Assembly (NCBI GenBank): GCA_964540005.1
Contig: CAZILN010000032.1
Location: 1 to 35,862, forward strand
DNA from: CAZILN01 sp964540005
GTDB taxonomy: Bacteria > Bacteroidota > Bacteroidia > Bacteroidales > SM23-62
Reading direction: 5' to 3'
Length of the DNA stretch: 35,862 bases
The notes below the pieces were generated by a model. The model had not been told where the DNA came from, made no database searches, and saw nothing but the letters and a program-made list of their open reading frames with translations. This document shows, one piece after another, positions 7,875 to 15,850 of this stretch. The position numbers and the translations under genes were made by a program. Each line of letters opens with the position of its first letter. Position 1 is the first letter of the stretch.

Positions 7875-7982
7875 TGTAGGGTGGTGAAACTGGCAGACAC
7901 ACCCTCCTGTCTCGGGGGTGGAGAGATCGGGAAAAATCTCAAGACTAACCGCTCCTTGAAGGTTCGAATCCTTCCCCTACAG
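7875..7982 (+). tRNA. Atypical class II tRNA-like gene, 108 nt, anticodon GUC, 39-nt variable region
   Basis: The cloverleaf is complete: acceptor TGTAGGG (7875-7881) pairs with CCCTACA (7975-7981), discriminator G, D-arm GTG-AAACTGGCAGA-CAC as in Leu tRNAs, anticodon arm CCCTC-CTGTCTC-GGGGG (one U-G pair) and T-arm GAAGG-TTCGAAT-CCTTC. The anticodon by position is GUC (Asp), with the unusual pyrimidine U37 after it. The variable region (7919-7957, 39 nt) is much longer than in class II tRNAs. It can fold as GGAG/CTCC plus CGG/CCG, or as a small GAGAT/ATCTC hairpin. No CCA is encoded. It has its own promoter and a strong terminator, so it is probably transcribed. It could be a divergent Leu/Ser-body tRNA, a regulatory tRNA-like RNA, or a decaying tRNA with an insertion. 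Confidence 0.75.
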
Positions 7983-7994
7983 CTAGGTACAAAA

Positions 7995-8060
7995 AGGGTA
8001 TTACCCCTGCAGCTTCATAACTCACGTGATGTAATGCTGCAGGAGTAATACCCTATTTTA
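7995..8060 (+). terminator. Strong terminator after the tRNA-like gene
   Basis: A 19-bp stem (7995-8013 with 8036-8054) has one C/A mismatch and a 22-base loop, and is followed by ATTTTATTT. It lies 12 bases after the tRNA-like gene. The palindrome TCACGTGA occurs inside the loop. Confidence 0.85.
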
Positions 8061-8127
8061 TTTAAATTAAAAAAAGTAAACACTGAATAAATCCTGTCCT
8101 GTGAGTACAATGAGCCTGTTTATATCC

Positions 8128-8135
8128 TAACTTTG
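8128..8135 (+). promoter_or_regulatory. Candidate -7 box of the MORN lipoprotein/potassium operon
   Basis: TAACTTTG matches TAnnTTTG. It would start transcription about 15 bases before the ATG at 8158. No good TTTG lies at the expected -33 position (only TGTG, 24 bases upstream). Confidence 0.5.
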
Positions 8136-8157
8136 GTATACATAATTTAATCCTGAA

Positions 8158-8826
8158 ATGATGCATTCATTCAGAACTCAATTGTATATACTTATTTTAC
8201 TTGTAATGATATCCCCGGCATGCAAAACCGGACATCGCACCAGGGCAGCATTAAATGGAAAAGAATCCATAGGAGAGATCAATCAGGCAGACAGCTCCGG
8301 ATTGAAACAGGGACTTTGGAAGATATATGAAGGTGATGTCCTGATTGCAGAAGGCACATACCTTGGCGGGGAACCTGATGGTTTGTGGACATACTGGTAT
8401 GAGAACGGTCAGAAGAAGGAAGAAGGTAATTATGCACGGGGCATGAAAAACGGTATTTGGGTTGAATGGTATCAGGATGGGGCCGTGATGTGGAAAGGAG
8501 AATGGGAAAATGGAGAAAGGCAGATAGTCAGTCCAAGTGAAACTGCTGAAAACACTTTTATCTCATTTGTCGGAAGGCAGCCACAGGATAATATATTGAT
8601 CCGTGATAGTACCTATTATCTCAGAATCAGGATCATGAACATACCGGTGACCCATCTTTTTGTCGAAACAGATAAGGGTTCAATTGCCAAAGGACCAGAA
8701 CCTGATCTTTTTATCCTTCAGCCCTCAACCGATACAGTTCTCACACTGGCCATAGGCTATTTGCGGGACATCGAATTCCCGGATTTCAGAAACCTGGTCA
8801 GGGAAATCGATTTCATTGTCAGGTGA
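8158..8826 (+). CDS. MORN-repeat lipoprotein (YwqK-like)
   Basis: A 222-residue predicted lipoprotein: the signal peptide ends in the lipobox SPAC, so Lgt should lipidate Cys22 or thereabouts. Residues 50-120 contain three MORN-type repeats (GLWKIYEGDVLIAEGTY, DGLWTYWYENGQKKEEGNY, NGIWVEWYQDGAVMWKGEW), as in the YwqK family, whose name comes from a proposed antitoxin role; no toxin is nearby. The last 90 residues are a beta-rich domain I cannot assign (ending SQFP-like strands and a short IDFIVR tail). The stop lies nine bases before the potassium channel gene, so the two are very likely co-transcribed, suggesting a surface accessory role for the transporter. That link is inference. Confidence 0.8.
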   Translation: MMHSFRTQLYILILLVMISPACKTGHRTRAALNGKESIGEINQADSSGLKQGLWKIYEGDVLIAEGTYLGGEPDGLWTYWYENGQKKEEGNYARGMKNGIWVEWYQDGAVMWKGEWENGERQIVSPSETAENTFISFVGRQPQDNILIRDSTYYLRIRIMNIPVTHLFVETDKGSIAKGPEPDLFILQPSTDTVLTLAIGYLRDIEFPDFRNLVREIDFIVR

Positions 8827-8835
8827 GATCAGTTC

Positions 8836-10608
8836 ATGCCGGGAGCTGTTGGTCTACTTATGAAATTATCCATACAAAACCGGATTCATAAAATAATTGG
8901 TTTTATTACCCCGGTGTTTAGTATTGCTGCGTTTGGTTCCCTGTTCCTGAAATATGGATTTCTTTTATCCGACCAGTGGCTGACAAACCTGTTGATCCTG
9001 GATGAGTTTATTGCAGGATTTTTTGTAATCACACTCCTGGTAAATTTCTTCATCAGTGACAGGAAATGGGAATACGCCCGGCAGTCCCCCTTTGAATTCA
9101 TTTTATTAATCCTCTTTATTGTTTCTATCATTCTTGAAGAAATCATATCCATTGAAGAACCTCATTTTTTATTAAAAAGAACCACTTCCCATAGTTTTAT
9201 AAAGTTATATTTCATTCTCATCCAGATCTACATCATCATCAATGGTATCATATCCCTGGCCCGGACCAGGGACAGATGGCTTTTCTTTTCACTGAATCCG
9301 GCCCGCATATTAATATTCTCTTATATCCTGGTTATAATAGCAGGAACCTTTATGTTAAAACTGCCAAAGGCCAGCTATACAGGCATTAGCTGGACAGATG
9401 CCCTGTTTACTTCCACTTCGGCCGTATGCATTACGGGATTAACCACCTTCAATATAGCCCGTGAATTTACTTTTGAAGGCCAGGTGCTTATATTGCTGTT
9501 GATACAGCTCGGAGGACTGGGGATAATAACCCTGACATCCTTTATTGCCCTTTTCATCCAAAGGGGATTCCGGCTCCGAGACCAGGTCATTGTCAAGGAG
9601 GTGCTTGACGATGAAAATTTCACTTCACTGACATCCATCCTGAAGGCCATTATTGCCATTACCTTCATAATCGAACTGGCAGGTGCTATAGGTTTGTATT
9701 TTTCATGGAAAGATCTTGGAATGTCCGAATTTGAAAGGATCTTCAGCGCCGTATTTCATTCCATCAGTGCCTATTGTAACGCTGGATTCAGTAATTTCCC
9801 GCAGGGACTGGAAACGCCCGGATATCATTTCAATGCTATTTCACTCATCACGATCATGGTCTTGATCATCCTCGGGGGGTTGGGTTTTTATACAATTTCA
9901 GACGTGTTGGGCATTGGAGATAGAAGAATGATCCAGAAAGCAGGCCTGAACTTGCAGTCCAGGATAATACTGATCTCAACCCTTGTACTGGTCCTTTCCG
10001 GAGCATTTGTGGTCTGGATTATTCAATATAAATACTGGAAGGATCTCCCTATTGCCGATCAGGTGATCAATGCCTTTTTCCTGAGCATTACATCACGCAC
10101 GGCCGGATTTTCCACCGTCTCAATCGCAGACCTGGCAGTCCCTGCCCTGATGATGATCATCCTGTTAATGTATATAGGAGGTGCGCCCAACTCTACCTCG
10201 GGAGGCATTAAACTGACCACGGCTTTTACCTTGCTGGCAACACTGAGGAGCTTTGTCAGCGGGAAGAGCAGGGTGGAGATTATGTGGAACACTATACAGG
10301 GAAGGACTGTAAGGAGGGCCCTGATTGTATTTCTTGTTTCCATCCTCCTGATATTTTTTGCATTATTCACGCTGACATTAACAGAGGATCATAAATTCCT
10401 CGACATTTTCTTTGAAATCATTTCTGCATTTGGCACAGTGGGCCTGTCTCGGGGCATTACACCCGGACTCACCGAGATCGGCAAAATCATGATCATACTG
10501 GTGATGTTGGCCGGAAGAATAGGACTTTTTACATTTGCCATTGCAATGAGTGAAGAGAGAGAAGACAGCGGTTACGAATTTCCAGAAATCAATTTAATGG
10601 TAGGATAA
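8836..10608 (+). CDS. trkH: TrkH/KtrB-type potassium uptake channel subunit
   Basis: A 590-residue inner-membrane protein moving K+ (in many relatives coupled to Na+ or H+). All four pore loops with their filter glycine are visible: ITGL (199-202), NAGF (315-318), TAGF (422-425) and TVGL (534-537), along with the GGAPNSTSGGIKLTT segment at 448-462. Before the usual core, which starts near residue 157, there are about four extra membrane helices (19-40, 50-73, 86-104, 120-142), making it longer than KtrB proteins of about 450 residues. Start is ambiguous: ATG 8836 or ATG 8860 (MKLSIQNRI), the latter giving 582 residues. The TrkA-type partner begins two bases after its stop, so the pair forms a complete system. 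Confidence 0.95.
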   Translation: MPGAVGLLMKLSIQNRIHKIIGFITPVFSIAAFGSLFLKYGFLLSDQWLTNLLILDEFIAGFFVITLLVNFFISDRKWEYARQSPFEFILLILFIVSIILEEIISIEEPHFLLKRTTSHSFIKLYFILIQIYIIINGIISLARTRDRWLFFSLNPARILIFSYILVIIAGTFMLKLPKASYTGISWTDALFTSTSAVCITGLTTFNIAREFTFEGQVLILLLIQLGGLGIITLTSFIALFIQRGFRLRDQVIVKEVLDDENFTSLTSILKAIIAITFIIELAGAIGLYFSWKDLGMSEFERIFSAVFHSISAYCNAGFSNFPQGLETPGYHFNAISLITIMVLIILGGLGFYTISDVLGIGDRRMIQKAGLNLQSRIILISTLVLVLSGAFVVWIIQYKYWKDLPIADQVINAFFLSITSRTAGFSTVSIADLAVPALMMIILLMYIGGAPNSTSGGIKLTTAFTLLATLRSFVSGKSRVEIMWNTIQGRTVRRALIVFLVSILLIFFALFTLTLTEDHKFLDIFFEIISAFGTVGLSRGITPGLTEIGKIMIILVMLAGRIGLFTFAIAMSEEREDSGYEFPEINLMVG

Positions 10609-10610
10609 TT

Positions 10611-11300
10611 ATGGATAATAATCTGAGATTTGTATTAATAGGCCTTGGAGCTTTTGGCAGGGAGATTGCCAGGACCCTGAATGAACATGACGCTGATATT
10701 ATCGTCATGGACCAGGACCCAAGTATTGTCAGACAGATGAAATCCGAAGGATTCAGATTTGCTGTGAATATTGAAAATCTTGATCCCTCTACCCTTGCCA
10801 AATTCATCAAGCCCGAAGATATTGTGATCCTGTCAATGGGAGATGCCTTCGAGACAAATATTTTAACCATTGAAGTCCTTAAGGAACTTGGTGTGAAATC
10901 AATTTATTCCAGGGCCACCAAGGACATCCAGAACAAGATACTGGAAAAGATGGATATTACCGAAATCCTGTTCCCCGAGAAACAGGAAGGCAGAAGGTTT
11001 GCCTTGAAATTGCTCAACAGAAATATAAATTTCATAGATGAATATGCTCCTGATATTTACCTGATTGAGGTACCGGTATCAACAGGACTGGTCGGTAAAA
11101 CGATCGTTGAACTTGGGATCAGGACAAAATATAATATAAATGTCATTGGACTGAAGAGGATAACAAGGGAACCTGGAGAGCAGGAGATACAGAAAATGGA
11201 TTATGTGGGGTTTGAGAATACGGTGTTAATAAACGAGCATTCGCTACTGGTTATCGGGAAGGAAAATGACTTGGGGAAAATGGTGCGGGATACACAGTGA
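10611..11300 (+). CDS. trkA: TrkA/KtrA-type potassium channel regulatory subunit
   Basis: A 229-residue cytoplasmic protein with one RCK unit. The N-terminal Rossmann fold (residues 5-120) binds nucleotide through GLGAFG and an acidic residue after beta-2 (IIVMDQDP). The TrkA_C domain spans about 140-225. In the family, an octameric ring of this subunit gates the membrane channel in response to ATP/ADP or NAD(H), often with cyclic di-AMP at TrkA_C. The length fits KtrA (about 220) rather than the double-length E. coli TrkA. The start lies two bases after the channel gene, indicating translational coupling. The next gene is convergent, only 19 bases away. Confidence 0.95.
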   Translation: MDNNLRFVLIGLGAFGREIARTLNEHDADIIVMDQDPSIVRQMKSEGFRFAVNIENLDPSTLAKFIKPEDIVILSMGDAFETNILTIEVLKELGVKSIYSRATKDIQNKILEKMDITEILFPEKQEGRRFALKLLNRNINFIDEYAPDIYLIEVPVSTGLVGKTIVELGIRTKYNINVIGLKRITREPGEQEIQKMDYVGFENTVLINEHSLLVIGKENDLGKMVRDTQ

Positions 11301-11319
11301 AGAACGGATTCAATAAAAA

Positions 11320-12246
11320 CTAGGAGACGAGGCGGGAGCGGATGGATTGTATTTTGGAGGTTATTTCCAGAATGGTCTGCCGGGATGTTTCTATATAATA
11401 CTGATTGGCTGTAATGGTCTTTGAGACAGTATCGACCTTAACATCACCTTTCTTGTAAGCTATCATAATATCATCATATGACCTTTTCAGATTCTTAAGC
11501 ATTAGGTTATACTGTAACATTACCTCATCATCCTGAAATTTGTTCAGTGAATTTATCAGGTAGTTCAGGGAGTATTTCTGTTCGGCTATCCGCTCAAGCA
11601 GATCAAAGTTGTCAGGCGAATCCAGGTATAACTGGCTGGCTATGTATAGTGACTCTGTCCAGCCGCCAAGCATAATTGCCGCTGTAAGATGTTCCTGCCT
11701 GTTATCTTTTAAAAACAGGTTTACAGAATTAAAAATCGAATCAATCTGTACGGCCATTTCATCCGGATCATTAATATATTCATCCAGGTTCAGTAAGAGA
11801 TAGGAATATATTTCACGGGGAATATTGAGTTTCCCTGAAAGGGTATATATAACCATCATATACGAGGTAGTAGATGATTCCTGTCCCATCACCCGCACAT
11901 AACCAAGGTCCGCACCATAAACTCCCAGGTTAACTGCCATGCTGAACGGAGTATCATAATTCATTACGCTGTCCGGAGGATTGGGTAGCTCAGGCTGAAA
12001 GACCAGTTCGTTATTCTCAAATATTTTTGTCATCTGCGCAGGGAGGGACATGTGATAAAGGATGTCCCGTTCTCCTGTGGTCCAGCTATACATTCCGGGA
12101 TCTTCCTTGCCGGCCGGATCACCCTCAACAGCCTTCTGCCTGCATCCTGTAAAAAGGTTCACTACCAGCACAGCAAAAAATATTCTGATTAGCAGATGAG
12201 GGAAAAACTGTATTTTCCCCTTGTGTATGTTATGTTGTGATTTCAA
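11320..12246 (-). CDS. Predicted lipoprotein, conserved-looking, unknown function
   Basis: A 308-residue protein whose N-terminus has a basic stretch, a hydrophobic helix (LLIRIFFAVLVVNLF) and a lipobox FTGC, so it should be a lipidated envelope protein. The mature part is mostly alpha-helical: long amphipathic segments (about 95-290) with few glycines, ending in a helix ILEITSKIQSIRSRLVS. It has an acidic linker straight after the lipid anchor. I do not recognise a domain. It is 40 bases downstream of the cytidylate-kinase-like gene on the same strand and may be co-transcribed with it. Start chosen at the first ATG giving a signal peptide; the peptide is rather long. Confidence 0.75.
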   Translation of the reverse strand: MKSQHNIHKGKIQFFPHLLIRIFFAVLVVNLFTGCRQKAVEGDPAGKEDPGMYSWTTGERDILYHMSLPAQMTKIFENNELVFQPELPNPPDSVMNYDTPFSMAVNLGVYGADLGYVRVMGQESSTTSYMMVIYTLSGKLNIPREIYSYLLLNLDEYINDPDEMAVQIDSIFNSVNLFLKDNRQEHLTAAIMLGGWTESLYIASQLYLDSPDNFDLLERIAEQKYSLNYLINSLNKFQDDEVMLQYNLMLKNLKRSYDDIMIAYKKGDVKVDTVSKTITANQYYIETSRQTILEITSKIQSIRSRLVS

Positions 12247-12286
12247 TAAAACTTTGGGAGGCTTTGTGAGTGTAGTGGTATATAAT

Positions 12287-12979
12287 TTATATGAGGTTCC
12301 TGATCTGCATCAGTTTAATGATAGCTTCTGTCATTTCATCGATACTGATGGTCATGGCGTTGAATTTAATATCAAAGGTTGAATAGTCACTGCCACGTCC
12401 GTGAAAATAATCCCTGAACTCCTGTCTCTTTTTATCAATCTCCAGGGTATATTTCTTTGCATCCTCCATAGGCATACAATATTTCTCACTAACCCTGGCT
12501 GCCCGCCATTCTAAAGGTGCTTCAATCTGAATATGAAGTGATTTGATTATATCCCTTGTAATAGCCACACCACCCCGCCCTATAATAATAACATTACCCT
12601 CACAGGCCAGGTTCCTGATCACATTGGCTATGGTTTTTCTTATTTTTCTGTCACTCTTATAATATTTCCTTGATTGTGATGTCAGGATCTCATCAAAGAA
12701 GGATTTTTTCTCATAATCGAATACATATTTAATTTCTGAAGGATCGACTTCAAGTTCCTTTGCAGATTCAGACAGTATCTCCTTATTGATCCACCTCCAT
12801 TCCAATTTCTTTTGTTCTGGTCCTTTCATTTTTGTAAGCTGGCTTGCCAACTTGGAGGCCAGTTTCTTTGCAGGACAACCAAATTCCCGGGCAAGTGTCA
12901 GTACTGGACCTTCGAACTCCTGGCCAGCCTGAGTTTCAAGGTATCTGTCTGTAAGATATTTTGAAAGGTCGATTCGCAT
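12287..12979 (-). CDS. Cytidylate kinase-like family protein
   Basis: A 230-residue cytoplasmic protein resembling the Cytidylate_kin2 family. Near residue 27 is the P-loop region (LTLAREFGCPAKKLASKLA), matching the family's REFGSGG-type loop but with Cys-Pro-Ala replacing Gly-Ser-Gly, so nucleotide binding may be altered. Later motifs include IIGRGGVAIT (about 132-141), HIQIEAPLEWRAARVSEKY and the lid-like DKKRQEFRDYFHGRG. Canonical CMP kinases phosphorylate CMP/dCMP, but this family's substrate is not established. It lies downstream of dnaG on the same strand with a gap of 117 bases. Confidence 0.8.
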   Translation of the reverse strand: MRIDLSKYLTDRYLETQAGQEFEGPVLTLAREFGCPAKKLASKLASQLTKMKGPEQKKLEWRWINKEILSESAKELEVDPSEIKYVFDYEKKSFFDEILTSQSRKYYKSDRKIRKTIANVIRNLACEGNVIIIGRGGVAITRDIIKSLHIQIEAPLEWRAARVSEKYCMPMEDAKKYTLEIDKKRQEFRDYFHGRGSDYSTFDIKFNAMTISIDEMTEAIIKLMQIRNLI

Positions 12980-13096
12980 TTGACGAAGGTTTTGGAGAAA
13001 TATTTTTTTTAGTTGTTTTTTTCTAAAGTTAAGAATTCATCCTCAAGTTGTCAAGAAAAAGATTCGCGGAAAAAATGAGAGCCCTGCAATGGTTCC

Positions 13097-15043
13097 TCAC
13101 TTTAAAACTACCCATCCTTTTTCCCTTGAAATGGAATTAATGACCGATGAGATGGTCATATACTGCTGCATGTGCTGGTTGATCTCTTCTTCCGATGTGT
13201 TATTTTCCTGTGCAGCTTTAATTTGATTCTCCTTTTCCTTCTGGGCGATTTCGAGTATTTTTCTTTTATATTCTATTATTGCTTTAGGAACACTTTGTTT
13301 CAGTATCATTTCTTCTGTTTCTACCAGGGCGCCCTTCCTTCGGTGAACCTTACTTAATATATATTGACTGCTCAGCAGGTCGGCCACCACTTTACTGATC
13401 TCCTCTTCCTTGTGCGTTATAAATTGCTTCAGATCGATCACCTCTCCCCTTTTGATAACCAGGTTCACTTCTTCAAAAATTTTCCTGTAGATCAAATTTT
13501 TAAACTCAAGTTCATCATCCATGATCTCATTGATAATGTATTCAGCGACAGTTATGTATTCACCTGTCCCCTGCTCTTTCTCTTCCACCTCAAAAAGATC
13601 CTCGTTGCCATACTGAAGCAACAGCCGTATCAGCATTTTTTCCTGGGCTTCACAATATATCTCACTGACAAAAGAAGGTATCGGAGTTGATTTTAACCTT
13701 ACTTCCTCCTGCCGGCTTACCCTGCCGTACCGGTCTTCAGCCTTTTTCCTGCGGATCTTATATACCTGTGAATACAGGATCCTTTCTTCTGTATCCAACA
13801 GTCTGCTGCATTCCTTGATATAAACCGAACGGGTAATAGTATCCGGGATTACAGATATCGACCGCACTACATCATTTATCAGTCCGGCCCTTTTAACCGG
13901 ATCATTCCTGGTTTCCTTAAGCAGCAATTGAGCTTTAAAAGAGATAAAATCTTTCTCTTCCTTTTCTATCAATTCAGAAAATTCACTGGCACTTACCTTT
14001 TTTGACATGGAATCCGGATCCTCTCCGGAAGGCAGGAGCACGACTTTGACATTCATTCCTTCTTCCAGTACAATGTCAATCCCGCGTAGAGAGGCAGTTA
14101 TCCCTGCTTCGTCCCCGTCATATATTATGGTAATGCTGGTAGTAAAACGTTTAAGTAACCTGACTTGTTCTACTGTCAGGGATGTCCCTGAAGAGGCGAC
14201 CACATTTTCAATTCCTGCCTGATGCAGTGCCATGACATCTGTGTAACCCTCAACCATGTAACATTTCTCTTCTTTTACAATTGACTGTTTGGCAAAATAC
14301 AGTCCGTATAAAATCCGGCTTTTATTGTAAATCTCTGATTCCGGGGAATTGATATATTTCGCTGCCTTGACGTCTGATTTCAGTATCCTCCCTCCGAAAC
14401 CCAGAACATTCCCGGAAAGCCCGTGGATGGGAAAAATAATACGCCCGTAAAACCTGTCGAAGCGATAATCATCTTTTTGAATAGTGAGCCCTGATTTGAT
14501 CAGATATTCCGTCTTATACCCGTTCTTCAATGCCTCTTTTGTAAAGGCATCCCTCTGGTTCAGGCTGTATCCCAGTTGGAATTTATTGATTATGTGATCC
14601 TGGAAGCCCCTTTCCCTGAAGTATGCGAATCCGACAGATCGTCCTTCTTCATCTTCTGCCAGGGTCCTGCTGAAGTATTTCTGAGCATAGGTGTTGATTA
14701 CCTGCAGGCTCTCCCGCTCATTCTTCTGCTGTACCTCATCAGGTGTCAGCTCCTTTTCGATAATCTCTATATTGTACTTTTTGGCCAGCATCCTGAGAGC
14801 TTCAGGATAACTGAGTTTTTCATGTTCCATCAGGAAACTTACCACACTGCCTCCCTTGCCAGAACTGAAATCCTTGAATATCCCCTTGGCCGGTGAAACA
14901 AAAAATGAAGGTGTTTTTTCGTTTGTCCACGGACTGAGTCCTTTATAATTTGATCCGGATTTCTTAAGGGAGATATAATCTGAGATTACCTCAACAATAT
15001 CTGCTGCATCAAAAATCCTGTCAATTGTCTGCTGATCGATCAT
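13097..15043 (-). CDS. dnaG: DNA primase DnaG
   Basis: A 648-residue replicative primase that lays RNA primers for the lagging strand. The order is standard: an N-terminal zinc-ribbon-like fold (1-95), the RNA polymerase core with Toprim (Glu265 in VEGYTDV; Asp309 and Asp311 in YDGDEAG), and a C-terminal helicase-interaction region (about 450-648, highly charged). All four usual zinc ligands are replaced: where CPFH and CFGC are expected it has SPWT (Ser37, Thr40) and DFSS (Asp58, Ser61), although the surrounding KTPSF, VSPAKGIF and GKGG are kept. I believe similar ligand loss occurs in other Bacteroidota DnaG proteins, so this may be lineage-typical. The catalytic residues are intact. Confidence 0.97.
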   Translation of the reverse strand: MIDQQTIDRIFDAADIVEVISDYISLKKSGSNYKGLSPWTNEKTPSFFVSPAKGIFKDFSSGKGGSVVSFLMEHEKLSYPEALRMLAKKYNIEIIEKELTPDEVQQKNERESLQVINTYAQKYFSRTLAEDEEGRSVGFAYFRERGFQDHIINKFQLGYSLNQRDAFTKEALKNGYKTEYLIKSGLTIQKDDYRFDRFYGRIIFPIHGLSGNVLGFGGRILKSDVKAAKYINSPESEIYNKSRILYGLYFAKQSIVKEEKCYMVEGYTDVMALHQAGIENVVASSGTSLTVEQVRLLKRFTTSITIIYDGDEAGITASLRGIDIVLEEGMNVKVVLLPSGEDPDSMSKKVSASEFSELIEKEEKDFISFKAQLLLKETRNDPVKRAGLINDVVRSISVIPDTITRSVYIKECSRLLDTEERILYSQVYKIRRKKAEDRYGRVSRQEEVRLKSTPIPSFVSEIYCEAQEKMLIRLLLQYGNEDLFEVEEKEQGTGEYITVAEYIINEIMDDELEFKNLIYRKIFEEVNLVIKRGEVIDLKQFITHKEEEISKVVADLLSSQYILSKVHRRKGALVETEEMILKQSVPKAIIEYKRKILEIAQKEKENQIKAAQENNTSEEEINQHMQQYMTISSVINSISREKGWVVLK

Positions 15044-15111
15044 AATATTGCCTGTACAAAACCTTCTTGCTAAATTATGGAATATACATCATATAATCCC
15101 GATGGAGTGAT

Positions 15112-15119
15112 TATTTTTG
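15112..15119 (+). promoter_or_regulatory. Candidate -7 box of the sirtuin/barrel operon
   Basis: TATTTTTG matches TAnnTTTG, 47 bases before the ATG at 15167. No TTG is seen at the expected -33 spacing. Confidence 0.4.
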
Positions 15120-15166
15120 TACTTGATTGTCAAGCCCGGTAATCCTGACCTCAAATTTTTTCTGTT

Positions 15167-15850
15167 ATGCAAAAACTCGTTATTCTCACCGGTTCAGGAA
15201 TAAGTTCTGAAAGTGGTATTAAAACCTTCCGTGAGATGGGAGGATTGTGGGACGAGTACAATGTTGAGGAAATTGCCAGTCCAAATGCCTGGCAACAGAA
15301 CAGGGAGCTTGTGCTGAAATTCTATAATGAAAGGAGAAAGCAGCTGCTGAGTTCACATCCCAATGAAGGGCATACCGGCCTGGTTGAACTTGAAAAGCAC
15401 TTTGATGTCCACATTATCACCCAGAACGTTGATGATCTGCATGAAAGGGCAGGCAGCACAAAGGTGCTTCACCTGCATGGTGAAATAAGAAAAGCAAGAA
15501 GCACTGCCGATCCGGGACTGATTTACGATATTGAGGGATGGGAGTTAAAAACAGGGGATACCTGCGAGAAAGGATCTCAATTACGCCCACATGTTGTCTG
15601 GTTTGGAGAAGCCGTACCTGAAATGGAAACTGCTGTTGCCATTACAAGGACTGCTGATATTTTTACAGTAATAGGGACATCGCTTGTTGTATATCCCGCA
15701 GCCGGACTGCTTGATTTTGTCCCTGAATCAATACCTATCTACCTGGTTGATCCCAATGATGTTATAGTACCTCATTACCGTAAAATAGAATTTATCAAGG
15801 AGAAAGCCGGAACCGGTGTCGCGAAACTTACTGAGATGCTTCTGAAATGA
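15167..15850 (+). CDS. cobB: Sir2-family NAD-dependent deacylase (class III, CobB/SIRT5-like)
   Basis: A 227-residue sirtuin that removes acyl groups from lysines using NAD. Visible motifs: NAD-binding GSGISSESGIKTFR (9-22), TQNVDD (85-90), catalytic His104 in LHLHGE, and RPHVVWFGE (140-148). Tyr53 and Arg56 form the YxxR pair that class III enzymes use for succinyl/malonyl lysines, so desuccinylation is plausible. The small domain between 105 and 140 has a single cysteine (Cys133), so the usual four-cysteine zinc site is missing. The stop overlaps the next start (ATGA), coupling it to a barrel protein. Start fits the family's N-terminus. Confidence 0.95.
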   Translation: MQKLVILTGSGISSESGIKTFREMGGLWDEYNVEEIASPNAWQQNRELVLKFYNERRKQLLSSHPNEGHTGLVELEKHFDVHIITQNVDDLHERAGSTKVLHLHGEIRKARSTADPGLIYDIEGWELKTGDTCEKGSQLRPHVVWFGEAVPEMETAVAITRTADIFTVIGTSLVVYPAAGLLDFVPESIPIYLVDPNDVIVPHYRKIEFIKEKAGTGVAKLTEMLLK

